Part shown: positions 1 through 5,855 of the stretch, one piece after another
Layout: each line of letters starts with the position of its first letter
Position numbering within the stretch: position 1 is the first letter of the stretch
Source of the DNA: Bacillota bacterium
GTDB taxonomy: Bacteria > Bacillota_I > Bacilli_A > Acholeplasmatales > Acholeplasmataceae
Length of the DNA stretch: 8,024 bases
Assembly (NCBI GenBank): GCA_023458995.1
Contig: JAEWVV010000010.1
Coordinates: 1-8,024, forward strand
Reading direction: 5' to 3'
The notes under the pieces: generated by a model
Database searches by the model: none
What the model was told of the DNA's origin: nothing
Seen by the model: the letters and a program-made list of their open reading frames with translations, nothing else
Program-made: the position numbers and the translations under genes

Positions 1-37
1 CTAGTAAACCTGTACCACCAGCAATTCCAATTTTCAT
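1..37 (-). CDS. Rossmann-fold protein, N-terminus only (partial)
   Basis: Only the first 12 codons lie in the window; the gene continues past the left edge. They read MKIGIAGGTGLL, a first beta strand followed by a glycine-rich GxxGGTG turn, as at the start of NAD(P)-binding Rossmann proteins such as extended short-chain dehydrogenases/epimerases. The ATG at 37-35 is preceded by a good ribosome binding site (AGTGAGGT, 50-43) which overlaps the stop codon of the LTA-synthase-like gene. The gap between stop and start is only 8 nt, so the two genes are almost certainly co-transcribed and perhaps translationally coupled. The substrate cannot be told from 12 residues. Other nucleotide-binding folds with a similar glycine loop remain possible. 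Confidence 0.6.
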   Translation of the reverse strand, partial: MKIGIAGGTGLL

Positions 38-45
38 TATTGACC

Positions 46-1992
46 TCACTTAAAGTAATTTGTTCTTAAAATCTTTTTGTAAATCAAGTATTTTTCGCTT
101 ACCTTTTGAGCTTCAAGCGTAGTTGCATCAGAATCTTTTAATAAAACATATTCATTACCATTATAAAAACTGTAATCTTTAAATAATACAATGCTTGATC
201 CGACATCAAACATATCACGGCCTACATAATACGTTGGGTTTCCACCTAATCTGAAAAGTGCATTTAAAGTAGGGATGATATCAAAAGAAGTTGTCATTTC
301 AGTGATCGTTTGTGGTGTTTGATCCTTAGACCATAAGTAGAGATTTCCTCTTTGTTTAAGATGAATTTCAGTTAAATCTGTATATTTCTCATAAACTTCT
401 TGTGGCATGGTGTAGGGATAATGGTCACCGGAAAGTAAGATCACAGTATCATTGAGTAAATCTTTTTGTTCAATGTCATCAAATAAAAGACCAATCATTA
501 GATCAAGTTCAACTTGAGTTGCGCGGTAGTAATTCATTGTTTTGTCATCATCTGGATAAAGTGCTTCAACAGTCTCGATATGCTTTTGAACTACTTGGTG
601 ATTTAGGGTGTATGGTGAGTGTCCAGAAAATGTAATAACGAAACTCATGAAAGGCTCGTTTTCAGGGATAATATAGTCTTTCGCAGCAAAGAAAAATTCA
701 GTATCAAAACGTTCGTTTTCTCTTGTTAAACCTAGTTCATCACGTCCATAAAAATGATCATAACCATAGTTTTTATACAGGATTTGTCGTGCATAAAATT
801 CTTTATAATTACCATGAAAAGCATTGGTTGTATATCCTTTATTTCTAAAAAGATTTGCAAGTGATTCTTGGTAACTATTTTTCTTAAAAACAGTTACGGT
901 TGGTCCATCTTCAATGGATGGAATAAGACCTGTATTAAAGATAAATTCTGTGTCTGATGTTGTGCGTTGAAACACAGGAGTGAAGTGATTTCCAAAGTTT
1001 ATACTTTCTTGTTTTAGCTGATATAAATGGGGTGTAAGGTTTGGATCAAGAGCAACTTCATCATATGATTCAGCAAGAATAAAGATGAAGTTTTTTCCTT
1101 CAAACAAACCTACATTTTCATGCGTTCCCAAGACTTTTTGATGATCTTCAAAATACTTATCAATCGCTTTAGTATCGCGTTTAGTAGAAATTGTTGGAGT
1201 CAGTGAATCAACGATATCTCTTCCCATTAAATGAAAGACACCAAAGCGGTTAGCGACATCTTTTCTTGCATAAACAGTTGTATAAAGATAATGATCTGAA
1301 GTAAATCTCGTTTGGCCATCTTGAACAATTCGGGTATTCATATTAAGCAAGATCATCATGAGTGCAAAGAATTGGAGTAGATAACTTAATTTAGCCTTCG
1401 TGTAAGTCATTTTAGTGAGCTTATCGATTCTAAGATAATGACATATCGATCCAATCATGATAACAAGTATTACAGGCTGTAACCAATTGAAACGATACAT
1501 GCTTTCACCAGACTCTATACCCTCTCTTAAGGTAAGAGCTTCCTTGAAGCTAAAGTAATCATTGAAGATTCTTAAATAAGTATCTTGACCAATGACATAA
1601 GCACCAAAAATGATGATAGTTGAGATACCCCAAATGCGTGCGAGTTTATGTGGAAGAATCATCGTTATAACCATCCAGAAGACAAAACTTAATAAGACAC
1701 CAAATGGATAGGTAAACCCAAGCGTACCTGCATTTTTAATCATAAAAAAGACTTCCATGAGGACTAAGCCAAAAAGAAGTATTCGAATATCTTTAGCATC
1801 GTTTAAAAATGTACTAACTTGTTTTCCATAAAGAAAGAACACTAAAAAAAGTGTCAGTAATGAACCAACAAAAATAAACCAAGTTGTTAATGTATTTTCT
1901 TGCTCTCCCACTTCGTTTAGCCATAAACGAATGATAAGCATTAGTCCAATTAATAAGAAAGATCCGATGATATAGTATTGTTTTTTTCGCAT
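46..1992 (-). CDS. LTA synthase-family membrane sulfatase-fold protein
   Basis: 648-residue membrane protein. The first ~220 residues hold about six or seven hydrophobic segments (near 6-26, 36-56, 70-86, 93-113, 119-136, 170-187, 203-220). From about 298 an extracellular alkaline-phosphatase/sulfatase-fold domain follows. Recognisable LtaS-type motifs are IFILAESYD (metal ligand E308), RTTSDTEF (nucleophile probably T345), AFHGNYKEFYARQILYKNYGYDHF (391-414), TFSGHSPYT (H458) and LLSGDHYPY (D523, H524). These match the Glu/Thr/Asp/His Mn-binding set of LtaS. Family members move glycerol phosphate from phosphatidylglycerol onto lipoteichoic acid or a glycolipid primer. Length agrees with LtaS/YfnI/YqgS. 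Start chosen at ATG 1992 with GAGGGA at 2006-2001. It is followed within 8 nt by the Rossmann-fold gene. The family call is firm, but the exact product (polymerase, primase or other phosphoglycerol transferase) is not determined. Confidence 0.88.
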   Translation of the reverse strand: MRKKQYYIIGSFLLIGLMLIIRLWLNEVGEQENTLTTWFIFVGSLLTLFLVFFLYGKQVSTFLNDAKDIRILLFGLVLMEVFFMIKNAGTLGFTYPFGVLLSFVFWMVITMILPHKLARIWGISTIIIFGAYVIGQDTYLRIFNDYFSFKEALTLREGIESGESMYRFNWLQPVILVIMIGSICHYLRIDKLTKMTYTKAKLSYLLQFFALMMILLNMNTRIVQDGQTRFTSDHYLYTTVYARKDVANRFGVFHLMGRDIVDSLTPTISTKRDTKAIDKYFEDHQKVLGTHENVGLFEGKNFIFILAESYDEVALDPNLTPHLYQLKQESINFGNHFTPVFQRTTSDTEFIFNTGLIPSIEDGPTVTVFKKNSYQESLANLFRNKGYTTNAFHGNYKEFYARQILYKNYGYDHFYGRDELGLTRENERFDTEFFFAAKDYIIPENEPFMSFVITFSGHSPYTLNHQVVQKHIETVEALYPDDDKTMNYYRATQVELDLMIGLLFDDIEQKDLLNDTVILLSGDHYPYTMPQEVYEKYTDLTEIHLKQRGNLYLWSKDQTPQTITEMTTSFDIIPTLNALFRLGGNPTYYVGRDMFDVGSSIVLFKDYSFYNGNEYVLLKDSDATTLEAQKVSEKYLIYKKILRTNYFK

Positions 1993-2023
1993 GGCTATTC
2001 TCCCTCATCGCGCTGTTATTTTT

Positions 2024-2029
2024 ATTATA
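2024..2029 (-). promoter_or_regulatory. Promoter -10 box of the LTA synthase-like gene
   Basis: A perfect TATAAT reads on the minus strand at 2029-2024, directly preceded by TG. No good -35 is present. The best match, TGGTCA at a 19-nt spacing, falls inside the upstream terminator hairpin. The predicted transcription start near 2017 would leave a leader of about 25 nt containing the GAGGGA ribosome binding site. Confidence 0.55.
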
Positions 2030-2033
2030 CATC

Positions 2034-2057
2034 AAAAAGACTGGTGGGTGACCAGCC
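2034..2057 (-). terminator. Intrinsic terminator of the polymerase/YolD operon
   Basis: On the minus strand the stem GGCTGGT / ACCAGTC (7 pairs, one G-T) encloses the loop CACCC and is followed at once by five T residues (2038-2034). It begins one base after the YolD stop codon (2061-2059) and ends a few bases before the -10 box of the next gene. Confidence 0.8.
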
Positions 2058-2058
2058 T

Positions 2059-2385
2059 TTAAAATGTAATTTCTGTAATGTTAACTGCTTTAATGCGTTC
2101 AAAGGGATTAAGAATAATAACTTGATTGACGTGATCAATCTTTTTTACTTTTCCCCACGTTGTTTTAGTGTATCCATCTTCAAAATAAACAACTGAAATC
2201 TCTAAGTCTTGGTGAAATGCAAGCATCAGTTTTTGGTTTAACTCATCATACTGATCCTCACTTAAAAGCGGTTTATCCTTCTTGCTAAGACGAAGTTTCA
2301 TTTCTCTAATCATGGCTCCATAGCCCACCAGTGCATCAAAGGGAGCCCATTTGATAATACCGCGATCAACATACGTACTAGGCAT
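2059..2385 (-). CDS. YolD-like protein
   Basis: 108-residue soluble protein with the YolD-family N-terminal signature DRGIIKWAPFDAL (residues 7-19), followed by a charged helical part (about 25-62) and a beta-rich C-terminus (EISVVYFEDGYTKTTWGKVKKID...IILNPFERIKAVNITEI). YolD-like proteins are small proteins of unsettled function usually encoded next to UvrX-type Y-family polymerases, as here. The reading frame is open to a TTG at 2397, but ATG 2385 is preferred. It has a GGTGG ribosome-binding-like sequence 5-9 nt upstream and lies 8 nt inside the end of the polymerase gene, indicating translational coupling. Terminated immediately downstream by a hairpin. Family call is good; the biochemical role is inferred only from pairing with the polymerase. 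Confidence 0.85.
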   Translation of the reverse strand: MPSTYVDRGIIKWAPFDALVGYGAMIREMKLRLSKKDKPLLSEDQYDELNQKLMLAFHQDLEISVVYFEDGYTKTTWGKVKKIDHVNQVIILNPFERIKAVNITEITF

Positions 2386-3643
2386 GGTGACCACCAATCA
2401 TACGATTACGTGCTTTAATTGTTGATGATTCTAATTCACTTGAAGCACGGTTAACCGCATTTTTACCGAACTTAAATTTGATGTCGTCCATCGCCTGGTG
2501 GAGCTGATGTTCTTTCATTAAAAGATTGACATCTTCAAATAAGGAGAACTGATAGACGTGTTGGTCTAAAAGATTACCAACACTCACGTGAACTCTACGA
2601 ATCGGTTCTTCTTCATAGTTCGCTTTAAAAATACGAAGACATGTTTCATAGATGACTGAAGCGTTTGATGTTGGTTGGTCTAAGGTGAGCTGTTTACCAA
2701 AACCACCACCAACTTCTTTACTATAACCGATTCCAAAATGAATGGTACGCGCTACTTTCTTATGAATACGAAGACGTCTTGTAACATCGTCAACCATTTC
2801 TAAGATGATTTGATAAATATCAGGTGGGAAGTAATCGTGAAAAAGTGTTTGACCGGAACCATAGCTTTTACTGGATGCACGAATATGAAGTTTTTCTTGA
2901 ATCAAACTCATATCGATACCATGGGTATGATAGTAGAGTTCTTCACCAAGAATACCAAAGATTCGTTTTAATGTCTCAGGACGGTAGTGTGCAATATCAC
3001 CAATGGTATTAAGTCCTAACCGGTTTAAATTGCGCTCCATATTTTGACCAATACCCCACATTTCAGAAAGAGGTGTTATTGGCCATAGTTTTGTTGGAAT
3101 GTCATTATATGTCCATTTTGCAATAAAATCTGGCGCTTTTTTAGATTCGATATCCAGTGCGAGTTTTGCCATCAGCATATTTTGTCCGATGCCACAGGTC
3201 GCGTAAAGTTTCGTTTCTTCATAAATGGCACTTAAGATCATTTTCGCCATTTCAACATCTGTTTTATGATAATAATTTAAATATTCGGTAATATCAAGGA
3301 AAGCTTCATCGATTGAATAGACGTATAAATCATCTTCAGAGATATAACGTAAATAAATTTCAATAATCTTTGTTGAATATTCAAGGTATGTTTCCATACG
3401 TGGTTTTTGAAAAATGATGGGTAAATCAGGTGGTATCTCATGAATACGACAACGACTTGGAACACCCAGTGTTTTTAGGTAAGGTGATACAGCTAAAACG
3501 ATTGAACCACTACCTCTTGATTTATCAGCAACCACCAAAGGTGTTGTAAAGGGGTCTAGACCTAAAAGTGCGCACTCAACTGAAGCGTAGAAACTTTTTA
3601 AGTCAATACATAAAATATGACGATAGAGTTTGTATTCTTCCAT
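2378..3643 (-). CDS. Y-family DNA polymerase, UvrX/DinB type
   Basis: 421-residue error-prone translesion polymerase. The palm motif ILCIDLKSFYASVE at 10-23 carries catalytic D14, with Y19 as probable steric gate. The second metal motif YSIDEAFLDI at 109-118 carries D112 and E113. A helix-hairpin-helix-like thumb segment (MWGIGQNMERNLNRLGLNTIGDIA, 195-218) follows, then the little-finger domain (about 255-360). QFSLFE at 365-370 fits the QxxLF sliding-clamp binding motif. All catalytic residues are intact. The DLKSFYASVE/GSIVLAVSP style resembles UvrX/ImpB-MucB-type polymerases of Firmicutes more than canonical DinB. Start ATG 3643 has AAGGAGG at 3660-3654. The gene overlaps the downstream YolD-like gene by 8 nt, so both form one operon. 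I saw no CGAAC-N4-GTTCG SOS box at the promoter, so SOS control is unproven. Confidence 0.93.
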   Translation of the reverse strand: MEEYKLYRHILCIDLKSFYASVECALLGLDPFTTPLVVADKSRGSGSIVLAVSPYLKTLGVPSRCRIHEIPPDLPIIFQKPRMETYLEYSTKIIEIYLRYISEDDLYVYSIDEAFLDITEYLNYYHKTDVEMAKMILSAIYEETKLYATCGIGQNMLMAKLALDIESKKAPDFIAKWTYNDIPTKLWPITPLSEMWGIGQNMERNLNRLGLNTIGDIAHYRPETLKRIFGILGEELYYHTHGIDMSLIQEKLHIRASSKSYGSGQTLFHDYFPPDIYQIILEMVDDVTRRLRIHKKVARTIHFGIGYSKEVGGGFGKQLTLDQPTSNASVIYETCLRIFKANYEEEPIRRVHVSVGNLLDQHVYQFSLFEDVNLLMKEHQLHQAMDDIKFKFGKNAVNRASSELESSTIKARNRMIGGHHA

Positions 3644-3669
3644 GATCTCGTAACCTCCTTTGTGCCATC

Positions 3670-3678
3670 ATTATATCA
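3670..3678 (-). promoter_or_regulatory. Extended -10 promoter of the polymerase/YolD operon
   Basis: Minus-strand TGATATAAT is a perfect extended -10 (TG, one base, TATAAT). A -35 at normal spacing is not evident, as expected for extended -10 promoters. The predicted start near 3663 gives a leader of about 20 nt that carries the AAGGAGG ribosome binding site. Confidence 0.65.
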
Positions 3679-3745
3679 AGTATTTAGAAAAATAAAAGGG
3701 GTAAAAAGCATGTTTTAAAGTGAAAGTGTTCTCTGAAAAAGATTA

Positions 3746-3809
3746 CATTTATATGCATTCTAAACGTAAGCGTTTTAGTTAAAAACACGTAATAAAATGC
3801 ATAGAAATG
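3746..3809. repeat. Nested interrupted inverted repeat
   Basis: Outer arms of 14 nt, 3746-3759 and 3796-3809, are reverse complements with a single mismatch (CATTTATATGCATT against AATGCATAGAAATG). Directly inside the left arm is a second stem, CTAAACG (3760-3766) and CGTTTTAG (3771-3778, one extra T) around TAAG. Seventeen unpaired bases separate this from the right outer arm. It lies between the cyclophilin terminator and the polymerase promoter, in 170 bases without a gene. It could be a structured RNA, a protein-binding site, a back-up terminator or a remnant of a small palindromic element. Confidence 0.55.
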
Positions 3810-3828
3810 AGTAAGAAAAACTTAACAT

Positions 3829-3858
3829 AAAAAAGAAAAGCACATGCGCGCATGTGCT
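3829..3858 (-). terminator. Intrinsic terminator of the EamA/cyclophilin operon
   Basis: Positions 3839-3858 are a perfect 20-nt palindrome (AGCACATGCG and its mirror), followed on the minus strand by a T-rich run, TTTCTTTTTT (3838-3829). The stop codon TAG of the cyclophilin gene (3859-3857) overlaps the first bases of the stem. Confidence 0.85.
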
Positions 3859-4384
3859 ATAAAGTGATGGGTTTAGGATATACTTTACCTTTGGTATCAA
3901 CAACGAGTGATTCAATAACAGCATCTTGATGAGGACGATCACGGAAATCTCTTGGCATATTTGCAATCTTATCAACAACTTCAATACCAGAGGTTACAAC
4001 GCCGAATGCAGCATATTGTCCGTCAAGATGTGGTGAGTTTTGATGCATAATGAAAAACTGTGACGTTTGTGAATTTGGATCATTCGTACGCGCCATAGAG
4101 ATGACACCACGGCTATGTTTTAATGGATTTACAAAACCGTTTGAGCTAAATTCACCACGAATTGGACGCAAATCTTCTTTTCCCCAACCGCCTTGAATCA
4201 TAAAACTTGGAATAACACGGTGGAAGATTAATCCATCATAAAACTTTCTTTCTGCGAGGTGGATGAAGTTATTCACTGTATTTGGTGCAACTTCTGGGAA
4301 TAATTCTAATGTAATAGTTCCTAAATCTCTTACTTTAAGTGTAACAACAGGATTTGTTTCATTTAAATAGGTTTGATAACTCAT
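3857..4384 (-). CDS. Cyclophilin-type peptidyl-prolyl cis-trans isomerase
   Basis: 175-residue single-domain cyclophilin that catalyses cis-trans isomerisation of Xaa-Pro bonds during protein folding. Family motifs are clear: YDGLIFHRVIPSFMIQGG (49-66; active-site R56, F61, M62, Q64), ISMART...SQTSQFFI (95-112; Q109 and F111) and LDGQYAAFGVV (120-130). The position of the tryptophan that confers cyclosporin sensitivity in human CypA is occupied by histidine (SPHLDG), as is common in bacterial forms. No signal peptide or lipobox is visible, so it is cytoplasmic. The frame is open to a TTG at 4402, but ATG 4384 is chosen because AAAGGA (4396-4391) lies 6 nt upstream of it. The stop of the EamA gene lies 18 nt upstream, so the two are probably co-transcribed. 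The link between transporter and isomerase looks like operon convenience rather than pathway. Confidence 0.93.
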   Translation of the reverse strand: MSYQTYLNETNPVVTLKVRDLGTITLELFPEVAPNTVNNFIHLAERKFYDGLIFHRVIPSFMIQGGWGKEDLRPIRGEFSSNGFVNPLKHSRGVISMARTNDPNSQTSQFFIMHQNSPHLDGQYAAFGVVTSGIEVVDKIANMPRDFRDRPHQDAVIESLVVDTKGKVYPKPITL

Positions 4385-4402
4385 AGTTTTTCCTTTCGAC
4401 AA

Positions 4403-5320
4403 TCAATTTGTTTGATCGATTCTTTTTTGATATTTTTGATAACTTACCGTTCCATATACACCGATGATAATCATGGCACTTCCAATAAAATGATAATATT
4501 CGAGTTTCTCTTGAAGTAATGTAGCACCTAAAGTGATCGCCACGATGGTGGAAAGGTTAGAGTAAATGGAAGTGATATGTGCGGGAGCTTTACTTAACGC
4601 AAAGTTGACTAAGAAGAAGCCACCAATGGATGCGACAATTCCTAAATATAGAATAGGAAATACAAGTTCAACATGATAAAGATTTGTAACATAATCTAAT
4701 ACGCGACCTTCATAAATCAATTTAGATAAGTATAACGCATTAAACACAATCGCACCATATAACATCATGAAATAAGTGATTTCATAGGGTTTAAGTTCTT
4801 TGGAAGCATTTCTTGAAGCGATGTTGAATAAAGCAGCGGATAAAACGGCACCAAGAAGAAGTAGATAACCAAGTGTTTCAAATTGTATGCCGTCTTGAAC
4901 TTTAAAGACTTGGATAAAGATCACACCAGCAACAGATAAGAAAATGAATAAAAGCTGAACAGGTTTTGGCTTTTCCTTTAAGATTAATGAAGAAAGAAGT
5001 GTTACAAAAATTGGGATCATTGCAATCATTAATCCAGCTTCACCACTCGTTGTTAAGCGAAGACCATAGGTTTCAGATAGAAAATAAAGAATAGGTTGGA
5101 ATAAGGCAACTAAGAATAAGTTTTTCATATGCTGTTTTTCAAATCTGATTTTAACAACTTTCGTCAGTCTTAAAATCTCAAAGATGATAAATGCGATTAA
5201 AAAACGGTATGCAATCAGTCCAATTGGACTCACATAGTTCATTGCAACTTTAGAAAACATAAATGTAAACCCAAAAATGACAGCGTAGAGTATACCTGCA
5301 AGGTGAACTTTTTTTGACAT
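4403..5320 (-). CDS. EamA/DMT-family transporter
   Basis: 305-residue polytopic membrane protein of the drug/metabolite transporter superfamily. It is built from two repeated five-helix EamA halves (about 5-137 and 150-292), giving ten predicted membrane helices. Typical features are the N-terminal FGFTFMFSKVAMNYVSP, the end of the first half YFLSETYGLRLTTSGEAGLMIAMIPIFVTLLSSLILKEKP (79-118), and the equivalent second-half segment FALSKAPAHITSIYSNLSTIVAITLGATLLQEKLEYYHFIGSAMIIIGV (240-288). Members export amino acids, nucleobases or other metabolites, but substrate cannot be predicted from the fold. Start ATG 5320 has AAGAGGT at 5332-5326. It is the first gene of the unit that continues into the cyclophilin gene and is divergent from the PadR operon. 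Length is normal and no damage is seen. Confidence 0.9.
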   Translation of the reverse strand: MSKKVHLAGILYAVIFGFTFMFSKVAMNYVSPIGLIAYRFLIAFIIFEILRLTKVVKIRFEKQHMKNLFLVALFQPILYFLSETYGLRLTTSGEAGLMIAMIPIFVTLLSSLILKEKPKPVQLLFIFLSVAGVIFIQVFKVQDGIQFETLGYLLLLGAVLSAALFNIASRNASKELKPYEITYFMMLYGAIVFNALYLSKLIYEGRVLDYVTNLYHVELVFPILYLGIVASIGGFFLVNFALSKAPAHITSIYSNLSTIVAITLGATLLQEKLEYYHFIGSAMIIIGVYGTVSYQKYQKRIDQTN

Positions 5321-5342
5321 TGGAAACCTCTTGGATGAATGA

Positions 5343-5351
5343 TATATAACA
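5343..5351 (-). promoter_or_regulatory. Extended -10 promoter of the EamA/cyclophilin operon
   Basis: On the minus strand TGTTATATA reads as TG, one base, TATATA, an extended -10 with five of six consensus bases. No clear -35 lies 16-18 nt further upstream. The predicted start near 5336 gives a leader of about 16 nt beginning just before the AAGAGGT site. Confidence 0.45.
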
Positions 5352-5418
5352 TGTTTATCTGCTATTACGTACTCATCATAACAGTTTTTTAGCTAACTTA
5401 CACAAAAAATGATAAAAA

Positions 5419-5434
5419 ACATCATATATGATGT
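5419..5434. promoter_or_regulatory. Perfect 16-bp palindrome in the divergent EamA/PadR region
   Basis: ACATCATATATGATGT is a perfect two-fold palindrome with no loop, lying between the EamA promoter and the PadR promoter, about 33 bp upstream of the latter's -35 box. No T run follows on either strand, so it is not a terminator. A dimeric regulator site is plausible. The ACAT/ATGT half-sites resemble ends seen in PadR-type sites but in opposite order, so the partner is unknown. Confidence 0.4.
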
Positions 5435-5466
5435 ACAAATATTTCTAAAAAAATAATGATATATTA

Positions 5467-5496
5467 TTGACAATAGTGTATGACATACAGTATAAT
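5467..5496 (+). promoter_or_regulatory. Near-consensus sigma-A promoter of the padR/HAAS operon
   Basis: A perfect -35 TTGACA (5467-5472) and a perfect -10 TATAAT (5491-5496) are separated by 18 bp. The upstream 30 bp are A/T runs that could act as an UP element. The predicted transcription start near 5503 leaves a leader of only about 14 nt, starting at the GAGGAG ribosome binding site. Confidence 0.85.
5473..5493 (+). promoter_or_regulatory. Probable PadR operator in the promoter spacer
   Basis: ATAGTGTATG-A-CATACAGTAT is an imperfect palindrome of 21 bp centred on A5483, with nine of ten pairs symmetric. The inner core TGTATGACATACA is fully symmetric. It fills the space between the -35 and -10 boxes and enters the -10, so a bound dimer would exclude RNA polymerase. 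The first downstream gene encodes a PadR-family repressor, and autoregulation through such sites is common in that family. Binding itself is inference. Confidence 0.65.
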
Positions 5497-5516
5497 TGAA
5501 ATCGAGGAGTGATGAT

Positions 5517-5855
5517 ATGGACAAAACCGTACTCGATAATCTAATTGTTGAACTTAAACGAGGGACACAAGTTCTTGCCGTATTAAGTCAGTTAAAGAAG
5601 AATCAATATGGGTATTCACTATTGCAAGCCCTAGAAGAAAAAAATGTCTTCATTGAACCGGGAACATTATATCCGCTCATGCGAAGATTAGAATCTCAAG
5701 GTTTACTAGTCAGTAAATGGGATACTACAGAATCAAGACCAAGAAAGTATTACAAGTTATCAGAAGAAGGATTAAATACGTATGCGTTGCTCATCAAAGA
5801 ATGGCAACAGATGACAGATGAAATGAATCGTTTGTTAGTGGAGGATCAAAAATGA
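5517..5855 (+). CDS. PadR-family transcriptional regulator
   Basis: 112-residue winged-helix DNA-binding protein. Residues 5-85 form the PadR fold: an N-terminal helix (LDNLIVELKRGTQVLAVLSQL), YGYSLLQALEE (31-41), the recognition region FIEPGTLYPLMRRLESQGLL (45-64) and the wing KWDTTESRPRKYYKLSEEG (67-85). A short C-terminal helix (87-109) serves for dimerisation, as in the small PadR subfamily that lacks a large ligand domain. The frame is open to a TTG at 5496, but that codon lies in the -10 box. ATG 5517 with GAGGAG at 5504-5509 is the start. The stop overlaps the next gene's start (ATGA), so the two proteins are coupled. PadR genes next to HAAS-domain membrane proteins are a known pairing. 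The effector is unknown. Confidence 0.93.
   Translation: MDKTVLDNLIVELKRGTQVLAVLSQLKKNQYGYSLLQALEEKNVFIEPGTLYPLMRRLESQGLLVSKWDTTESRPRKYYKLSEEGLNTYALLIKEWQQMTDEMNRLLVEDQK

Noticed and set aside
1814..2035. Open frame of 73 codons on the minus strand
   Set aside because: It lies in another frame of the LTA-synthase-like gene and its promoter/terminator region, has no ribosome binding site and no protein-like pattern.
1978..2196. Open frame of 72 codons on the plus strand
   Set aside because: Antisense to the YolD gene and crossing a terminator and a promoter; Cys/Phe/Asn-rich composition typical of a chance frame.
2824..3012. Plus-strand open frame of 62 codons inside the polymerase gene (and a minus-strand one at 3277-3465)
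   Set aside because: Both are shadows of the well-supported polymerase reading frame.
2059..3643. Polymerase/YolD pair as evidence of a prophage or plasmid insertion
   Set aside because: Such pairs occur on mobile elements, but no integrase, phage gene, attachment repeat or change in base composition is seen around it.
3760..3778. AACG-TAAG-CGTT as an SOS (LexA) box for the polymerase operon
   Set aside because: It does not match the CGAAC-N4-GTTCG consensus and lies about 90 bp upstream of the promoter; better explained as part of the nested inverted repeat.
3775..3984. Open frame of 69 codons on the minus strand with a hydrophobic end
   Set aside because: Overlaps the end of the cyclophilin gene out of frame and runs through its terminator; no ribosome binding site.
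5496..5516. N-terminal extension of PadR from TTG 5496
   Set aside because: The codon overlaps the -10 box and would lie upstream of the transcript; ATG 5517 has the proper ribosome binding site.
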